35,150 bases of DNA, from the IMG/VR virus record IMGVR_UViG_3300042465_004038, positions 1 to 35,150 of that record; one strand, given 5' to 3'. The number at the start of each line of letters is the position of its first letter. Position 1 is the first letter of the stretch. The notes beneath the pieces are model-generated. The model saw only the letters and a program-made list of their open reading frames with translations, did not search any database and was not told the DNA's origin. The position numbers were made by a program, and so were the translations under genes. This DNA comes from a virus. Below are positions 1-6,951 of the stretch, piece after piece.

Positions 1-350
1 CACCAATAATTATCTGAACCGTTATGACTCAATAACAATGGCTGACTTGCTGCTGTTGCTTGTACTGCGTCACCTGCTACTGTTAAACTATAAAGTTTCG
101 CTGCTGCTTGACCTGCTGTTGCACCTGTTCCTGAACCTAATTTGTACCCAATCCAATGTGCATCGTAACACACAGGCACGTTAGCCAAATCGCCATAGAT
201 AGACTTTAAACCTTTAACAAAAAAGTTTAATCTTGATAAGTTTGATACACCACCATCAGCTATTATACGATTGTAAATAGTTTTAGCTTCTGCCGAAATT
301 CCACCACGAAATCCTCCAACCCTTGCGTTGGTAGTTGTAATTCCTAACAT
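1..350 (-). CDS. Receptor-binding/tail fibre protein, N-terminal part of a second allele (runs off window)
   Basis: The first 116 or so residues of a protein nearly identical to the complete 480-residue protein at 33586-35028; the rest lies beyond the left edge. By my hand translation only two residues differ (Asp to Glu near residue 21, Ala to Ser near residue 50), although about 28 bases differ, so nearly all changes are silent. This includes two serine codons switched between TCA and AGT. That pattern shows two alleles or paralogs that have both stayed under purifying selection, and argues against sequencing error. It starts two bases after the stop of the 89-residue gene, the same arrangement as at the right end. 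Function is inferred from the full copy: LamG/concanavalin-like tail fibre or receptor-binding protein. Confidence 0.75.
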   Translation of the reverse strand, partial: MLGITTTNARVGGFRGGISAEAKTIYNRIIADGGVSNLSRLNFFVKGLKSIYGDLANVPVCYDAHWIGYKLGSGTGATAGQAAAKLYSLTVAGDAVQATAASQPLLLSHNGSDNYW

Positions 351-472
351 ACTTATTGATTGTTATAAGCGATAGCTGTTCCTGAAGTTAAAGTAATCGC
401 AGTAATTGATGTTCCTGCTTCTGCAGGTATATACATACCTGCTGATACTGTTGCACCATTGAATGCTTTTGT
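1..472. repeat. Left copy of imperfect terminal repeat
   Basis: Aligns without gaps to 34679-35150. Bases 1-68 and 360-472 are identical to the right copy. About 29 mismatches fall between 69 and 359. It covers the start of the receptor-binding gene and the end of the 89-residue gene. Confidence 0.9.
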
Positions 473-622
473 TGTTAGCACGTTTACTCCGTTCATTTCA
501 AGTACACTAATTACCGCATCAGTATTGATTACAATTCCTGTGTAAGTTTTACCTGTTTTTGCACTTGCTGCTGCTATGAATTCGCATCCACCTGAACCAA
601 TTATTTTGCCTAAATCTGTCAT
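353..622 (-). CDS. Small virion-associated protein (89 aa), unknown function
   Basis: An 89-residue protein rich in Gly, Ala, Thr and Val, beginning MTDLGKIIGSGG and ending AIAYNNQ. The alternating pattern suggests a small beta-sheet fold, such as a head decoration protein or a fibre-associated protein; no motif settles this. It lies between the 147-residue tail-terminator-like gene and the receptor-binding gene, with only two bases to the latter. Its C-terminal 39 codons recur at the right window edge (35031-35150) with one silent change. The leader has no Shine-Dalgarno sequence but has an A/T-rich stretch and the late-gene motif (639-653). Structural role is inferred from position only. 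Confidence 0.7.
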   Translation of the reverse strand: MTDLGKIIGSGGCEFIAAASAKTGKTYTGIVINTDAVISVLEMNGVNVLTTKAFNGATVSAGMYIPAEAGTSITAITLTSGTAIAYNNQ

Positions 623-638
623 AATTTAATTTTTTATA

Positions 639-653
639 CTTAATAATATATTT
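639..653 (-). promoter_or_regulatory. Late-gene A/T motif, copy 1
   Basis: Minus strand reads AAATATATTATTAAG, in the 39-base gap ahead of the 89-residue gene, about 17 bases before the ATG. The same 12-base core precedes four other virion genes. It may be a late promoter -10 element or a translation enhancer. Confidence 0.45.
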
Positions 654-661
654 AATTCTTT

Positions 662-1105
662 TTATTTAACAGGAACCTGACACCGGTTTCTATCTTGCAT
701 TAATTGAAACGATAAAGTCATTGTCCAACCGTTTACAATATCAGGCATTGCCTCTCGGATCGGAACTAGCGGTGTTGATGTTTGTAAAATAAAATAATCT
801 TGGTATTGGTATGAAGTCAGGATTGAATAAATATCTTGCGCAATACTTAGCGTATCAGATAAGACATCTTTTTCATTTGTATTATCCGTTTTAACAATGT
901 CTAGCACCTTTAATTCAATCGTAAGGTATAAAGTGTTGGAATCAATATTTGAGTCCTTTATATCACTCCAAACAAGTGGATACCTTTCTTGCTCGCTTGC
1001 GCTTATTTCTGCATCTTCACCAAAATTATAGTAGTTTACTTGTGCGTGGCTATTAGAAACTGATTCTATTAAGTTTAAAACTTGATTTAATGTATAAAAT
1101 TCCAT
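662..1105 (-). CDS. Putative tail terminator / tail completion protein
   Basis: 147 residues. The pattern YPLVWSDI, followed by a strand 'LTIELKVLDIVK', a conserved 'SDTLSIAQDI' helix and a final 'GWTMTLSFQLMQDRNRCQVP', matches a family of about 150 residues that I recall lying between connector and tail genes in Bacteroidota phages and prophages. The alternating alpha/beta layout resembles lambda gpU-type tail terminators, which cap the tail tube and join it to the head. It follows the connector gene by 18 bases. The call rests on recalled family pattern and position; a minor tail protein is the alternative. Confidence 0.5.
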   Translation of the reverse strand: MEFYTLNQVLNLIESVSNSHAQVNYYNFGEDAEISASEQERYPLVWSDIKDSNIDSNTLYLTIELKVLDIVKTDNTNEKDVLSDTLSIAQDIYSILTSYQYQDYFILQTSTPLVPIREAMPDIVNGWTMTLSFQLMQDRNRCQVPVK

Positions 1106-1123
1106 CTGTTTTCCTTTAATTAA

Positions 1124-1714
1124 TTAACACCACGAACATCTTTTTTCGCTACGCTGAATAGATATACCTTGAAAATTGTATTCTCCATTACATCCGTTAT
1201 TATCTCCTAATACTAGGCCTGAATTATAGTTATTTTGCTTAGCAAAGATCGTGTCTACATTAGTATTTACTTGGTTTAAATATAATGGATATTGAACTGA
1301 ATTAGCTAGTAAGTAGTTTGTCATTCTTTGTGCATATACTTGAGCCTTATTTCTAGCGTCATCCATTAATCTCTCGATATCCTGCATTGAAGCCGGCTGC
1401 ATATTATCTGCATTCTGTACACCTACAGCCTTATTAAAGTATTTGTAATTCATAGCCATTGGTAATTCCATACGGCAATACCAAACCATTACATCTGTTA
1501 TATAGTCATTAAGTAAAGTAGTATTTAAACCGGTCAAAGTGCTTGTTCTAACTTGATCTATAACCTCGTTATATAGCTGAGTACCCATTATAGGTAATAT
1601 ATAATACTTTTGTACATCTGCAATAGTAGGTTTTACAACCTTCATATCAACATTATCCTGTAAAACGGATCTATCTTTTAAAGTTTGCTCCGATAAAAAT
1701 AAAACTTCTGCCAT
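1124..1714 (-). CDS. Head-tail connector/adaptor protein (DUF6712-like)
   Basis: 196 residues, mostly helical, with the opening 'LFLSEQTLKDRSVLQDNVD' and then 'YILPIMGTQLYNEVIDQV', typical of the DUF6712-type head-to-tail adaptor of Bacteroidota phages. Such proteins form a ring below the portal and connect it to the tail. The gene lies immediately downstream of the portal gene (8-base gap), which fits. The last residues (KRCSWC) are cysteine-rich and unlike the rest; this may be natural or a small frame change at the 3' end, which sequence alone cannot settle. Confidence 0.65.
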   Translation of the reverse strand: MAEVLFLSEQTLKDRSVLQDNVDMKVVKPTIADVQKYYILPIMGTQLYNEVIDQVRTSTLTGLNTTLLNDYITDVMVWYCRMELPMAMNYKYFNKAVGVQNADNMQPASMQDIERLMDDARNKAQVYAQRMTNYLLANSVQYPLYLNQVNTNVDTIFAKQNNYNSGLVLGDNNGCNGEYNFQGISIQRSEKRCSWC

Positions 1715-1722
1715 ATATTTAA

Positions 1723-3714
1723 TTATTTAATTTTTTTAACAATAGATTGTACCCAAATATGTCTGCAATATGGCAAGTTTACGTTCTTTAACGGATCGTG
1801 ATACCAACCTCCTCTACGTGTAAATGCATCATAGTTAGGTATTCCGTATAATTGACCTAGATCTCTACCTATATTTATTATGTCTTCTCTTGTAAAATAT
1901 CTTTCATTGGTCATCATAGCTTGACAAAACTCTCTACTGCTACCACCTTCAACTAGATCCGGTGCAGATTCTCTCAATTCATACTTATATCTGATCAGCA
2001 ATTCGTCAAAAGATGGTAATTTTGTAGCATCTCCTTTGCTTGTAGCGTTTAATATTCCTTTGTTATCTACGATTAACTTTTCACCTACTAAGGTTTCAAT
2101 CAATCCATCTACATTATCCATACTAATCTTTAGTATTTTAGCAATACTTTCTTTGCTTATATTAGGATTCTTTTTTATTAGATCCAATAAACCCTTTTCT
2201 CCATCAGTCATCGCAAAGTCCTGACTAGATAACATTGTTTTTTTTCTCTTTAAAGCAACAAAATTTTCTGCAGGTTCACCGTATTTCATAAAAACTTCTA
2301 GATCTAAATTGTCTTGTGCAGATGTAAAGTCATGATTACACATTCTATCAGAACTAAAAGCAGCAGCCGGTGCAGTTACATCTGCATTAGGCAATAAAAT
2401 ATCTCCACCTTCTAGTCCAACCTTACCAATAATTGCCCTTACTTCATTAGGAGTCAATTGGTTTAATACCTTAGTTGCTACTAATGGACTTAATGCACCT
2501 AACGAATCAGCAACATTTGATACAACATTCTTAATTTCCAATGGTTTTCTACCTACTATATCACGCATCTCATCCTTAGTCAAGATATTCATCAATGTAG
2601 CCTCGCTAAAATTAGGCATAATAGGCTCCAATGGTTTTATTTCAAGTTTTCCTTTTATTGGCGAAAATAGATTATAAATATTTGTTTGTACTTTTTGCTT
2701 AGGGGAAATGTAAGTTGCAGAAAAAATATTGTAAGCATCTATCATCTCATCTCTTCCACCAAGTTGGCCGGCAACCCTGACACCGAAAATCATTGGTGAC
2801 GTAATTTTATGTCCAACAAAGATCTCTTGTTGGATTGTTTCGTTTAAGGCCTCGTATTTTTGAGCAAAATCTCCTGCATTAAGATCGTCAATTTTAGCTG
2901 CTCTTGCAGGATCGTCAACAAAGTCAATAACAATTGATCCTGCACTGTCTGTTGATGTAAATTTGTTCTTTAATTTTCTCTCAGTAACTTTCATTTCATC
3001 GTCACTTGGAACACCGTTCATAAAAGTGATCATTTTAGATCCTTTAAAACCGTTCTGAATTTCTGCACGATGGAAGTTTGCTATCTCTGCATCTGTTATA
3101 ATTGCAGGAACCGCACCAATATATTCCGGTAAAGTATAAGTATTTAAATTAGGCCTGTAAGATTTATAATAGTAAATACTTTCTGCTTGTTTCTTAGCAT
3201 TAGGATCAAATGGTGGATATGTATTTTCTATTTCAGGATTGTGTTTTTCTTGACCGTTCTCATCCAACCACTCGTTACTGCTATAAAACTCAGTATTATC
3301 ATAGTTACTTCTTATTTTACAGTAGTCAACGTGGTATATATCATATCCTTTGCCGCCTTTTCTACCTACTATTTTTAAATAACAACCTCCAAACAATTCG
3401 CAGTCTAGATTTGTTTTTGACAATAGATCGTTTAAAGTTTCATAAGGATTTGGATTGTCAATAAAAGCCTGTAAACTCAAGATATCTTTACCATCCATAT
3501 TTGTCTGATCAAAAATAAATCCTTGACCATTTATATATAGTTGTTTGCTAGTTATAATTGCGTTATGCTTTGCGCTTCTATTGAATAGTGTTACTAAGTA
3601 TTCAGGATAGTTATTTTTTTCTCCATACTTTATAAAGTCTTTTCCTTTAGTCTCAACAAACATTGGAACTTTATCATTGCTGAATCCTATTTTTATTACT
3701 GAATCTTTGTACAT
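1723..3714 (-). CDS. Portal protein with winged-helix and MuF-like C-terminal extension
   Basis: 663 residues. Residues 1 to about 400 look like a phage portal: 'YGEKNNYPEYLVTLFNRS' near the start, a 'LFGGCYLKIV' core strand, and 'PMIFGVRVAGQLGGRDEM', typical of Bacteroidota portals. The portal is the dodecameric ring through which DNA is packaged. Beyond the normal portal length the protein continues. Residues about 502-555 read like a winged helix-turn-helix (two-helix HTH plus 'GEKLIVDNKGIL' wing). Residues about 574-663 hold an SSREFC motif (C597) and an ending CRHIW motif (C650, H652), resembling the MuF-type domain often found fused to or beside portals. Connector genes follow directly. 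The portal call is strong; extension domains are inferred. Confidence 0.85.
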   Translation of the reverse strand: MYKDSVIKIGFSNDKVPMFVETKGKDFIKYGEKNNYPEYLVTLFNRSAKHNAIITSKQLYINGQGFIFDQTNMDGKDILSLQAFIDNPNPYETLNDLLSKTNLDCELFGGCYLKIVGRKGGKGYDIYHVDYCKIRSNYDNTEFYSSNEWLDENGQEKHNPEIENTYPPFDPNAKKQAESIYYYKSYRPNLNTYTLPEYIGAVPAIITDAEIANFHRAEIQNGFKGSKMITFMNGVPSDDEMKVTERKLKNKFTSTDSAGSIVIDFVDDPARAAKIDDLNAGDFAQKYEALNETIQQEIFVGHKITSPMIFGVRVAGQLGGRDEMIDAYNIFSATYISPKQKVQTNIYNLFSPIKGKLEIKPLEPIMPNFSEATLMNILTKDEMRDIVGRKPLEIKNVVSNVADSLGALSPLVATKVLNQLTPNEVRAIIGKVGLEGGDILLPNADVTAPAAAFSSDRMCNHDFTSAQDNLDLEVFMKYGEPAENFVALKRKKTMLSSQDFAMTDGEKGLLDLIKKNPNISKESIAKILKISMDNVDGLIETLVGEKLIVDNKGILNATSKGDATKLPSFDELLIRYKYELRESAPDLVEGGSSREFCQAMMTNERYFTREDIINIGRDLGQLYGIPNYDAFTRRGGWYHDPLKNVNLPYCRHIWVQSIVKKIK

Positions 3715-3717
3715 ATT

Positions 3718-4134
3718 CTATGGTTGGTAAACTATTGTTGTATTATCTATTGAATTATAAGTTATATCTGTATTAGCAGCAAAAACTACATAAACTAATC
3801 CATCTTCAACTTCTTTTGTTATGTTTGTAACTGCTGCTGCTGCATTTGCTAGTCCGGTTGTATTTACTAGATTTGTTTGATATACTTTATAATCATAGTA
3901 TCCTTGAGATCCTAGACTCACTTCACCGTTTAATGTATTTGCACTAGCCTTTTCTATTACCGTAAATTGATTAAATCTATCTTTATAAGCACTTATATCA
4001 GTTGCTATAAAATAATAGCTTACAAGTGTTTGTTGACTTACAAACTTAAACAAATAAATCGGATTTGCAATAGTAGTATTTTCTTTTAAAGTTACCACTA
4101 CATTATTAGTAGCTGCTTTGTTAAACTTTATCAT
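3718..4134 (-). CDS. Virion structural protein of unknown function (138 aa)
   Basis: 138 residues, beta-rich. The motif 'IYLFKFVSQQTLVSYYFIA' followed by 'DRFNQFTVIE', then 'GYYDYKVYQT', matches a small family I recall beside capsid and portal genes in Bacteroidota phages, always without assigned function. It lies just upstream of the portal (3-base gap) and just downstream of a strong terminator, with its own late-type motif in front. A minor capsid, decoration or tail role is possible. Conservation and position support a virion protein; nothing shows the exact role. Confidence 0.6.
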   Translation of the reverse strand: MIKFNKAATNNVVVTLKENTTIANPIYLFKFVSQQTLVSYYFIATDISAYKDRFNQFTVIEKASANTLNGEVSLGSQGYYDYKVYQTNLVNTTGLANAAAAVTNITKEVEDGLVYVVFAANTDITYNSIDNTTIVYQP

Positions 4135-4135
4135 A

Positions 4136-4150
4136 ACTAATAATATATTT
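4136..4150 (-). promoter_or_regulatory. Late-gene A/T motif, copy 2
   Basis: Minus strand reads AAATATATTATTAGT, ending one base before the ATG of the 138-residue gene and lying just downstream of the terminator at 4169-4196. This is where a promoter restarting portal-operon transcription would be needed. The very short distance to the start would give a nearly leaderless message. Confidence 0.45.
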
Positions 4151-4168
4151 ATTTATGTTTTTACGTGC

Positions 4169-4196
4169 AAAAAAAAACCTGCTAATTAATAGCAGG
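4169..4196 (-). terminator. Intrinsic terminator after the capsid/tail-tube genes
   Basis: On the minus strand a perfect 7-bp stem (CCTGCTA, loop TTAAT, TAGCAGG; 4178-4196) is followed at once by nine T residues. It lies 29 bases after the stop of the 172-residue gene and separates capsid-level expression from the portal genes. Confidence 0.85.
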
Positions 4197-4224
4197 CTTT
4201 AACTATGAAAACAATGAAAGAAAT

Positions 4225-4743
4225 TTAAACTATAATTGTAGCTAATAACGATGCTAATGCTTCTTGTGAAAATGCTTTCTCTTGACCCATAAAAGTCAAA
4301 GTGTAGCCATTAAACTCGTTCATATTAGCACCACTTGTAGCAGTTCCACCTGATACCTGCATTCCATTTTCTTTACCGAAAATAAACGCTTGACCTGACT
4401 TCATTTCTACAACTACTACGCATCTGTTTTGGATTAACAAAGCTAGCTTTGCAGATGTTGCTTGTTGCATTTTCAAGAAGTTTGCAGTGATAGTTTGCTC
4501 GTAAGCAACTGTACCAATTGCAGGATCTGATTGGATTGCTACACTTGTATTATTAGCGCCACGCGGCTCTAATTCATACTTGTAAAATTTAGTTCCTGAT
4601 GCTTTAGTAATTGCGCTAACAATTCCACTTGCATTTTCAGCATACGCTGATACATTAGCTAATTCAGTAATGTATAAATTTTTTATTCCGCCTACTGTGT
4701 CTTTACAGTCTAAGGCATAATTTGAAACGATGGCACAAGGCAT
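4225..4743 (-). CDS. Putative major tail (tube) protein
   Basis: 172 residues beginning MPCAIVSNYALDCKD, then 'GGIKNLYITELANVSAY', 'FYKYELEPRG', and 'YEQTITANFLKMQQ'. This layout, with a late 'GYTLTFMGQEK' strand, matches a family found directly after the major capsid gene in Bacteroidota phages and resembling tail-tube proteins. The gene shares an operon with the capsid gene and ends at a strong terminator, consistent with a highly expressed subunit. No other gene here fits a major tail protein better. A hairpin lies in the 52 bases between this gene and the capsid gene. Role inferred from family pattern and context. Confidence 0.6.
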   Translation of the reverse strand: MPCAIVSNYALDCKDTVGGIKNLYITELANVSAYAENASGIVSAITKASGTKFYKYELEPRGANNTSVAIQSDPAIGTVAYEQTITANFLKMQQATSAKLALLIQNRCVVVVEMKSGQAFIFGKENGMQVSGGTATSGANMNEFNGYTLTFMGQEKAFSQEALASLLATIIV

Positions 4744-4760
4744 AATTTTTTTATTTATTA

Positions 4761-4789
4761 AAGTGGAGTAGTTTTTAGCTACTCCACTT
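4761..4789 (-). other. Stem-loop between capsid and tail-tube genes
   Basis: A perfect 11-bp inverted repeat (AAGTGGAGTAG / CTACTCCACTT) with a 7-base loop fills the gap between the capsid stop and the next start. No long T run follows (TTTAATAAATA), so it is more likely an mRNA stabiliser, processing site or partial attenuator than a full terminator. Confidence 0.7.
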
Positions 4790-4795
4790 GGTTAA

Positions 4796-5737
4796 TTATA
4801 TTGTAAATTTAACGATCTCAGCAACTTGAGAAACCTGAACACCGTATTTGAATTCCATCTTGAATCTTACTAGATCAAAATCTTCTGAATACCAAAACTT
4901 GAATGTTTCCTCTTCTCCCTGTAAATCAACTCCTAAAAACATATTAGCATCTTGTAATGCATAAATTGCGTTTACGTTGTTTAAGCCCGGACAAGATATT
5001 ACTTTAACATTTGTTCCATGTATAAACATTTCGCCTAATGCGTTATCAACAGATGTATAGTTGAATAAATTTGCATTAGTTAATGCGATCTGATACAATC
5101 TGAAAATATGAGTACCTACGTTTACTTTTAAATCTGCTTTGTCTAATAATGCAATAGGAATTGCTTTGTAAACACCTTGCATAATAGAAATAATGTTTGC
5201 TTCAGTAATTGCTGTAGCTACTGCACTTACATAAGCAGTTGCATTCGCTTGAGTAGTTCCACTTGCAGCATTGATAATTTTTACTAAACCATCAAATTTG
5301 TTGATGTTAGGATTACCACTTGCAGTATCACCTGTCCAAATTGCTACTTCGATTTGCTCAGCATTAGTACCTGTAACGGTATTTACAAATGCTTGATCAA
5401 TACCACCCGGTAAAGCATCATACTTAGAACCCGGCGAAAGTAATAATTGAGTGTATTTTGCCTCAAGATCTTTGATACACCATTCTTTATTTACCTTAAT
5501 TTTACCAATGGTTAATGTTCTACCACTGATTGAAGTGTTACCACTTGCTGAGAAACCGCAAGTAGATCCATCTTGCCAAAACAACGAGTCTGATAAAGTT
5601 GGTACTTCTATTGAAGATTTTACCCCTGTTAAAGGAGTCATTCTTGAAGCCGTTTTTGCTTCAAACATTGCCTTAGTAATCAAAACATTTTCGTTTGGAT
5701 TGGTATAGGCTGCTAACGTTGATACTACAAATGCCAT
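4796..5737 (-). CDS. Major capsid protein (HK97-like)
   Basis: 313 residues. It begins with a helical N-arm region (AMFEAKTASRMTPLTGVKSS), has 'LFWQDGSTCGFSASGNTSIS' and a strand 'IKVNKEWCIKDLEAKY', and then a central helical domain with 'NVGTHIFRLYQIAL'. Its size, the run of protease gene, scaffold-like gene, then this gene, and the stem-loop/terminator arrangement downstream all fit the HK97-fold major capsid protein that builds the icosahedral shell. The start has an A-rich leader (AAAAAAAATTATG) with no Shine-Dalgarno sequence. Family resemblance is by overall pattern rather than a single catalytic motif. Confidence 0.8.
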   Translation of the reverse strand: MAFVVSTLAAYTNPNENVLITKAMFEAKTASRMTPLTGVKSSIEVPTLSDSLFWQDGSTCGFSASGNTSISGRTLTIGKIKVNKEWCIKDLEAKYTQLLLSPGSKYDALPGGIDQAFVNTVTGTNAEQIEVAIWTGDTASGNPNINKFDGLVKIINAASGTTQANATAYVSAVATAITEANIISIMQGVYKAIPIALLDKADLKVNVGTHIFRLYQIALTNANLFNYTSVDNALGEMFIHGTNVKVISCPGLNNVNAIYALQDANMFLGVDLQGEEETFKFWYSEDFDLVRFKMEFKYGVQVSQVAEIVKFTI

Positions 5738-5763
5738 AATTTTTTTTATTTATTTTTTTTAAT

Positions 5764-6306
5764 TTATATGTTACTTTTTTTCCATTCAGCAATTCTATCT
5801 GCTGCTGATTTTGCAGGTTTTGCTTTCTTAAATGTTGAATTTTTAGGTGCTTCAACTTCTACAATTGGCTCCTCAGCTATTGTATCAACTATTTCTTTGA
5901 TCTCATTAAATTTAGAATCTACATTAATACTTGCCATTTCTACTGCTGCTAACATATCTTGCATCTTTTTTTCCATTTCTGCAATCTTAGTTTCGCAAGC
6001 CATCATTCTCTCTTCATATGCAGACATATCAGGTTCAACTGCCAATTCCTCTTCAACCTCTTCAGATTTTGGTTCAATCATAGTTACTAGGCCGCCTAAT
6101 GTAGTTACCAAAGTACCATCTGATAATTCGTGTGTAGCATCAGGTGCAGGTGTTGTATTACCATCTGTATCTATTACCATAATTGCAGTACCTTCTCCTA
6201 GTTCACCCTCCCATTGGATTAGTGTTCCATCTGCTAATTTTGCATCATTGAAATTTTCGTTGTTAAATAATGCTTTTATCTTTGCGAATGCGTTTAATTT
6301 AGTCAT
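5764..6306 (-). CDS. Scaffold-like protein
   Basis: 180 residues, acidic in the middle, with a predicted coiled coil at about residues 95-150 (MSAYEERMMACETKIAEMEK onward) and a basic C-terminal tail rich in Lys, Ala and Ser. Acidic coiled-coil proteins ending in a basic helix, coded between a prohead protease and the major capsid protein, are typical scaffolds that guide shell assembly. An N-terminal beta segment of about 75 residues (LADGTLIQWEGELGEGTAI) is also common in this Bacteroidota family. It lies 26 bases before the capsid gene and carries a late-type motif upstream. A structural role is likely; scaffold activity is inferred. Confidence 0.65.
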   Translation of the reverse strand: MTKLNAFAKIKALFNNENFNDAKLADGTLIQWEGELGEGTAIMVIDTDGNTTPAPDATHELSDGTLVTTLGGLVTMIEPKSEEVEEELAVEPDMSAYEERMMACETKIAEMEKKMQDMLAAVEMASINVDSKFNEIKEIVDTIAEEPIVEVEAPKNSTFKKAKPAKSAADRIAEWKKSNI

Positions 6307-6319
6307 GTTCTTTTATTTG

Positions 6320-6334
6320 CTTAATAATATATTT
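6320..6334 (-). promoter_or_regulatory. Late-gene A/T motif, copy 3
   Basis: Minus strand reads AAATATATTATTAAG, identical over 15 bases to copy 1, about 13 bases before the ATG of the scaffold-like gene. Confidence 0.45.
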
Positions 6335-6350
6335 AATTTATTTTTTTGTT

Positions 6351-6932
6351 TTAGTTCTCTATTTGTTTGATTATATCAATCATTTCGTCTATCTTAGTTC
6401 TAGTTTTTTCAGCTATTTTCTCAGTCTTAAAAATACCTTCAACTGAAAATCCTTTGAACTCACCGGTTTTTATAAAGTCATTCCAAATCTCGTCATTGTC
6501 TACCTTATAAGATCCAAACCAACTTCCATCAGGCAAATTAAAGCCCTTAGGTGAATTAATGTTCCTGCTGCTATCTATTATAAAGTTTTCAATCATATAA
6601 ACATCATCTAGCATCTTATTAGGATCATGCATCATGTTTACTTCTTTATCCTTCGAGTATTTAAAAAACTTATTTCTAAGGTTATATATATCTATTGCAG
6701 TAAATAATCCGTAATATTCGCCATTCTCATCTCTTCTATAAATCGGTAAGTCAGCAACCATTAAAGCACCACTTATTACTCTCTTCTCTTTATCGGCTAC
6801 AAAGTTAATCCTTGAGTTATTAAAGGTTTGCCAATTTAGTTCAATAGCAGGATTGTCCACTAAGGCCATTGCTTCTAATTGACTTTCATCATCCTCTCCA
6901 ACTACAAATCTGTATATAGGTAATTTTTCCAT
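6351..6932 (-). CDS. Prohead protease, XkdF-like (S78_2-type)
   Basis: 193 residues from the ATG at 6932; a TTG two codons upstream would overlap the A/T motif and is less likely. The protein begins MEKLPIYRFVVGEDDESQLE and contains 'ALVDNPAIELNW', a candidate catalytic His in 'NMMHDPNK', and 'GSYKVDNDEIW' followed by 'GEFKGFSVEGIF', with a candidate catalytic Ser in GFSVEG. These match PBSX XkdF-type serine proteases, which mature the prohead. It precedes the scaffold and capsid genes, as expected. Naming the catalytic residues is inference from motif position. Confidence 0.8.
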   Translation of the reverse strand: MEKLPIYRFVVGEDDESQLEAMALVDNPAIELNWQTFNNSRINFVADKEKRVISGALMVADLPIYRRDENGEYYGLFTAIDIYNLRNKFFKYSKDKEVNMMHDPNKMLDDVYMIENFIIDSSRNINSPKGFNLPDGSWFGSYKVDNDEIWNDFIKTGEFKGFSVEGIFKTEKIAEKTRTKIDEMIDIIKQIEN

Positions 6933-6933
6933 A

Positions 6934-6948
6934 CTCAATAATATATTT
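6934..6948 (-). promoter_or_regulatory. Late-gene A/T motif, copy 4
   Basis: Minus strand reads AAATATATTATTGAG, ending one base before the ATG of the protease gene. It lies at the border between the tail block and the head block. Confidence 0.45.
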
Positions 6949-6951
6949 ATT

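Noticed and set aside
5768-6370. 200-codon open frame on the plus strand
   Set aside because: It lies antisense to the scaffold-like gene, has a low-complexity Ser/Ile/Phe product, and no other plus-strand gene exists. It is a shadow of codon bias.
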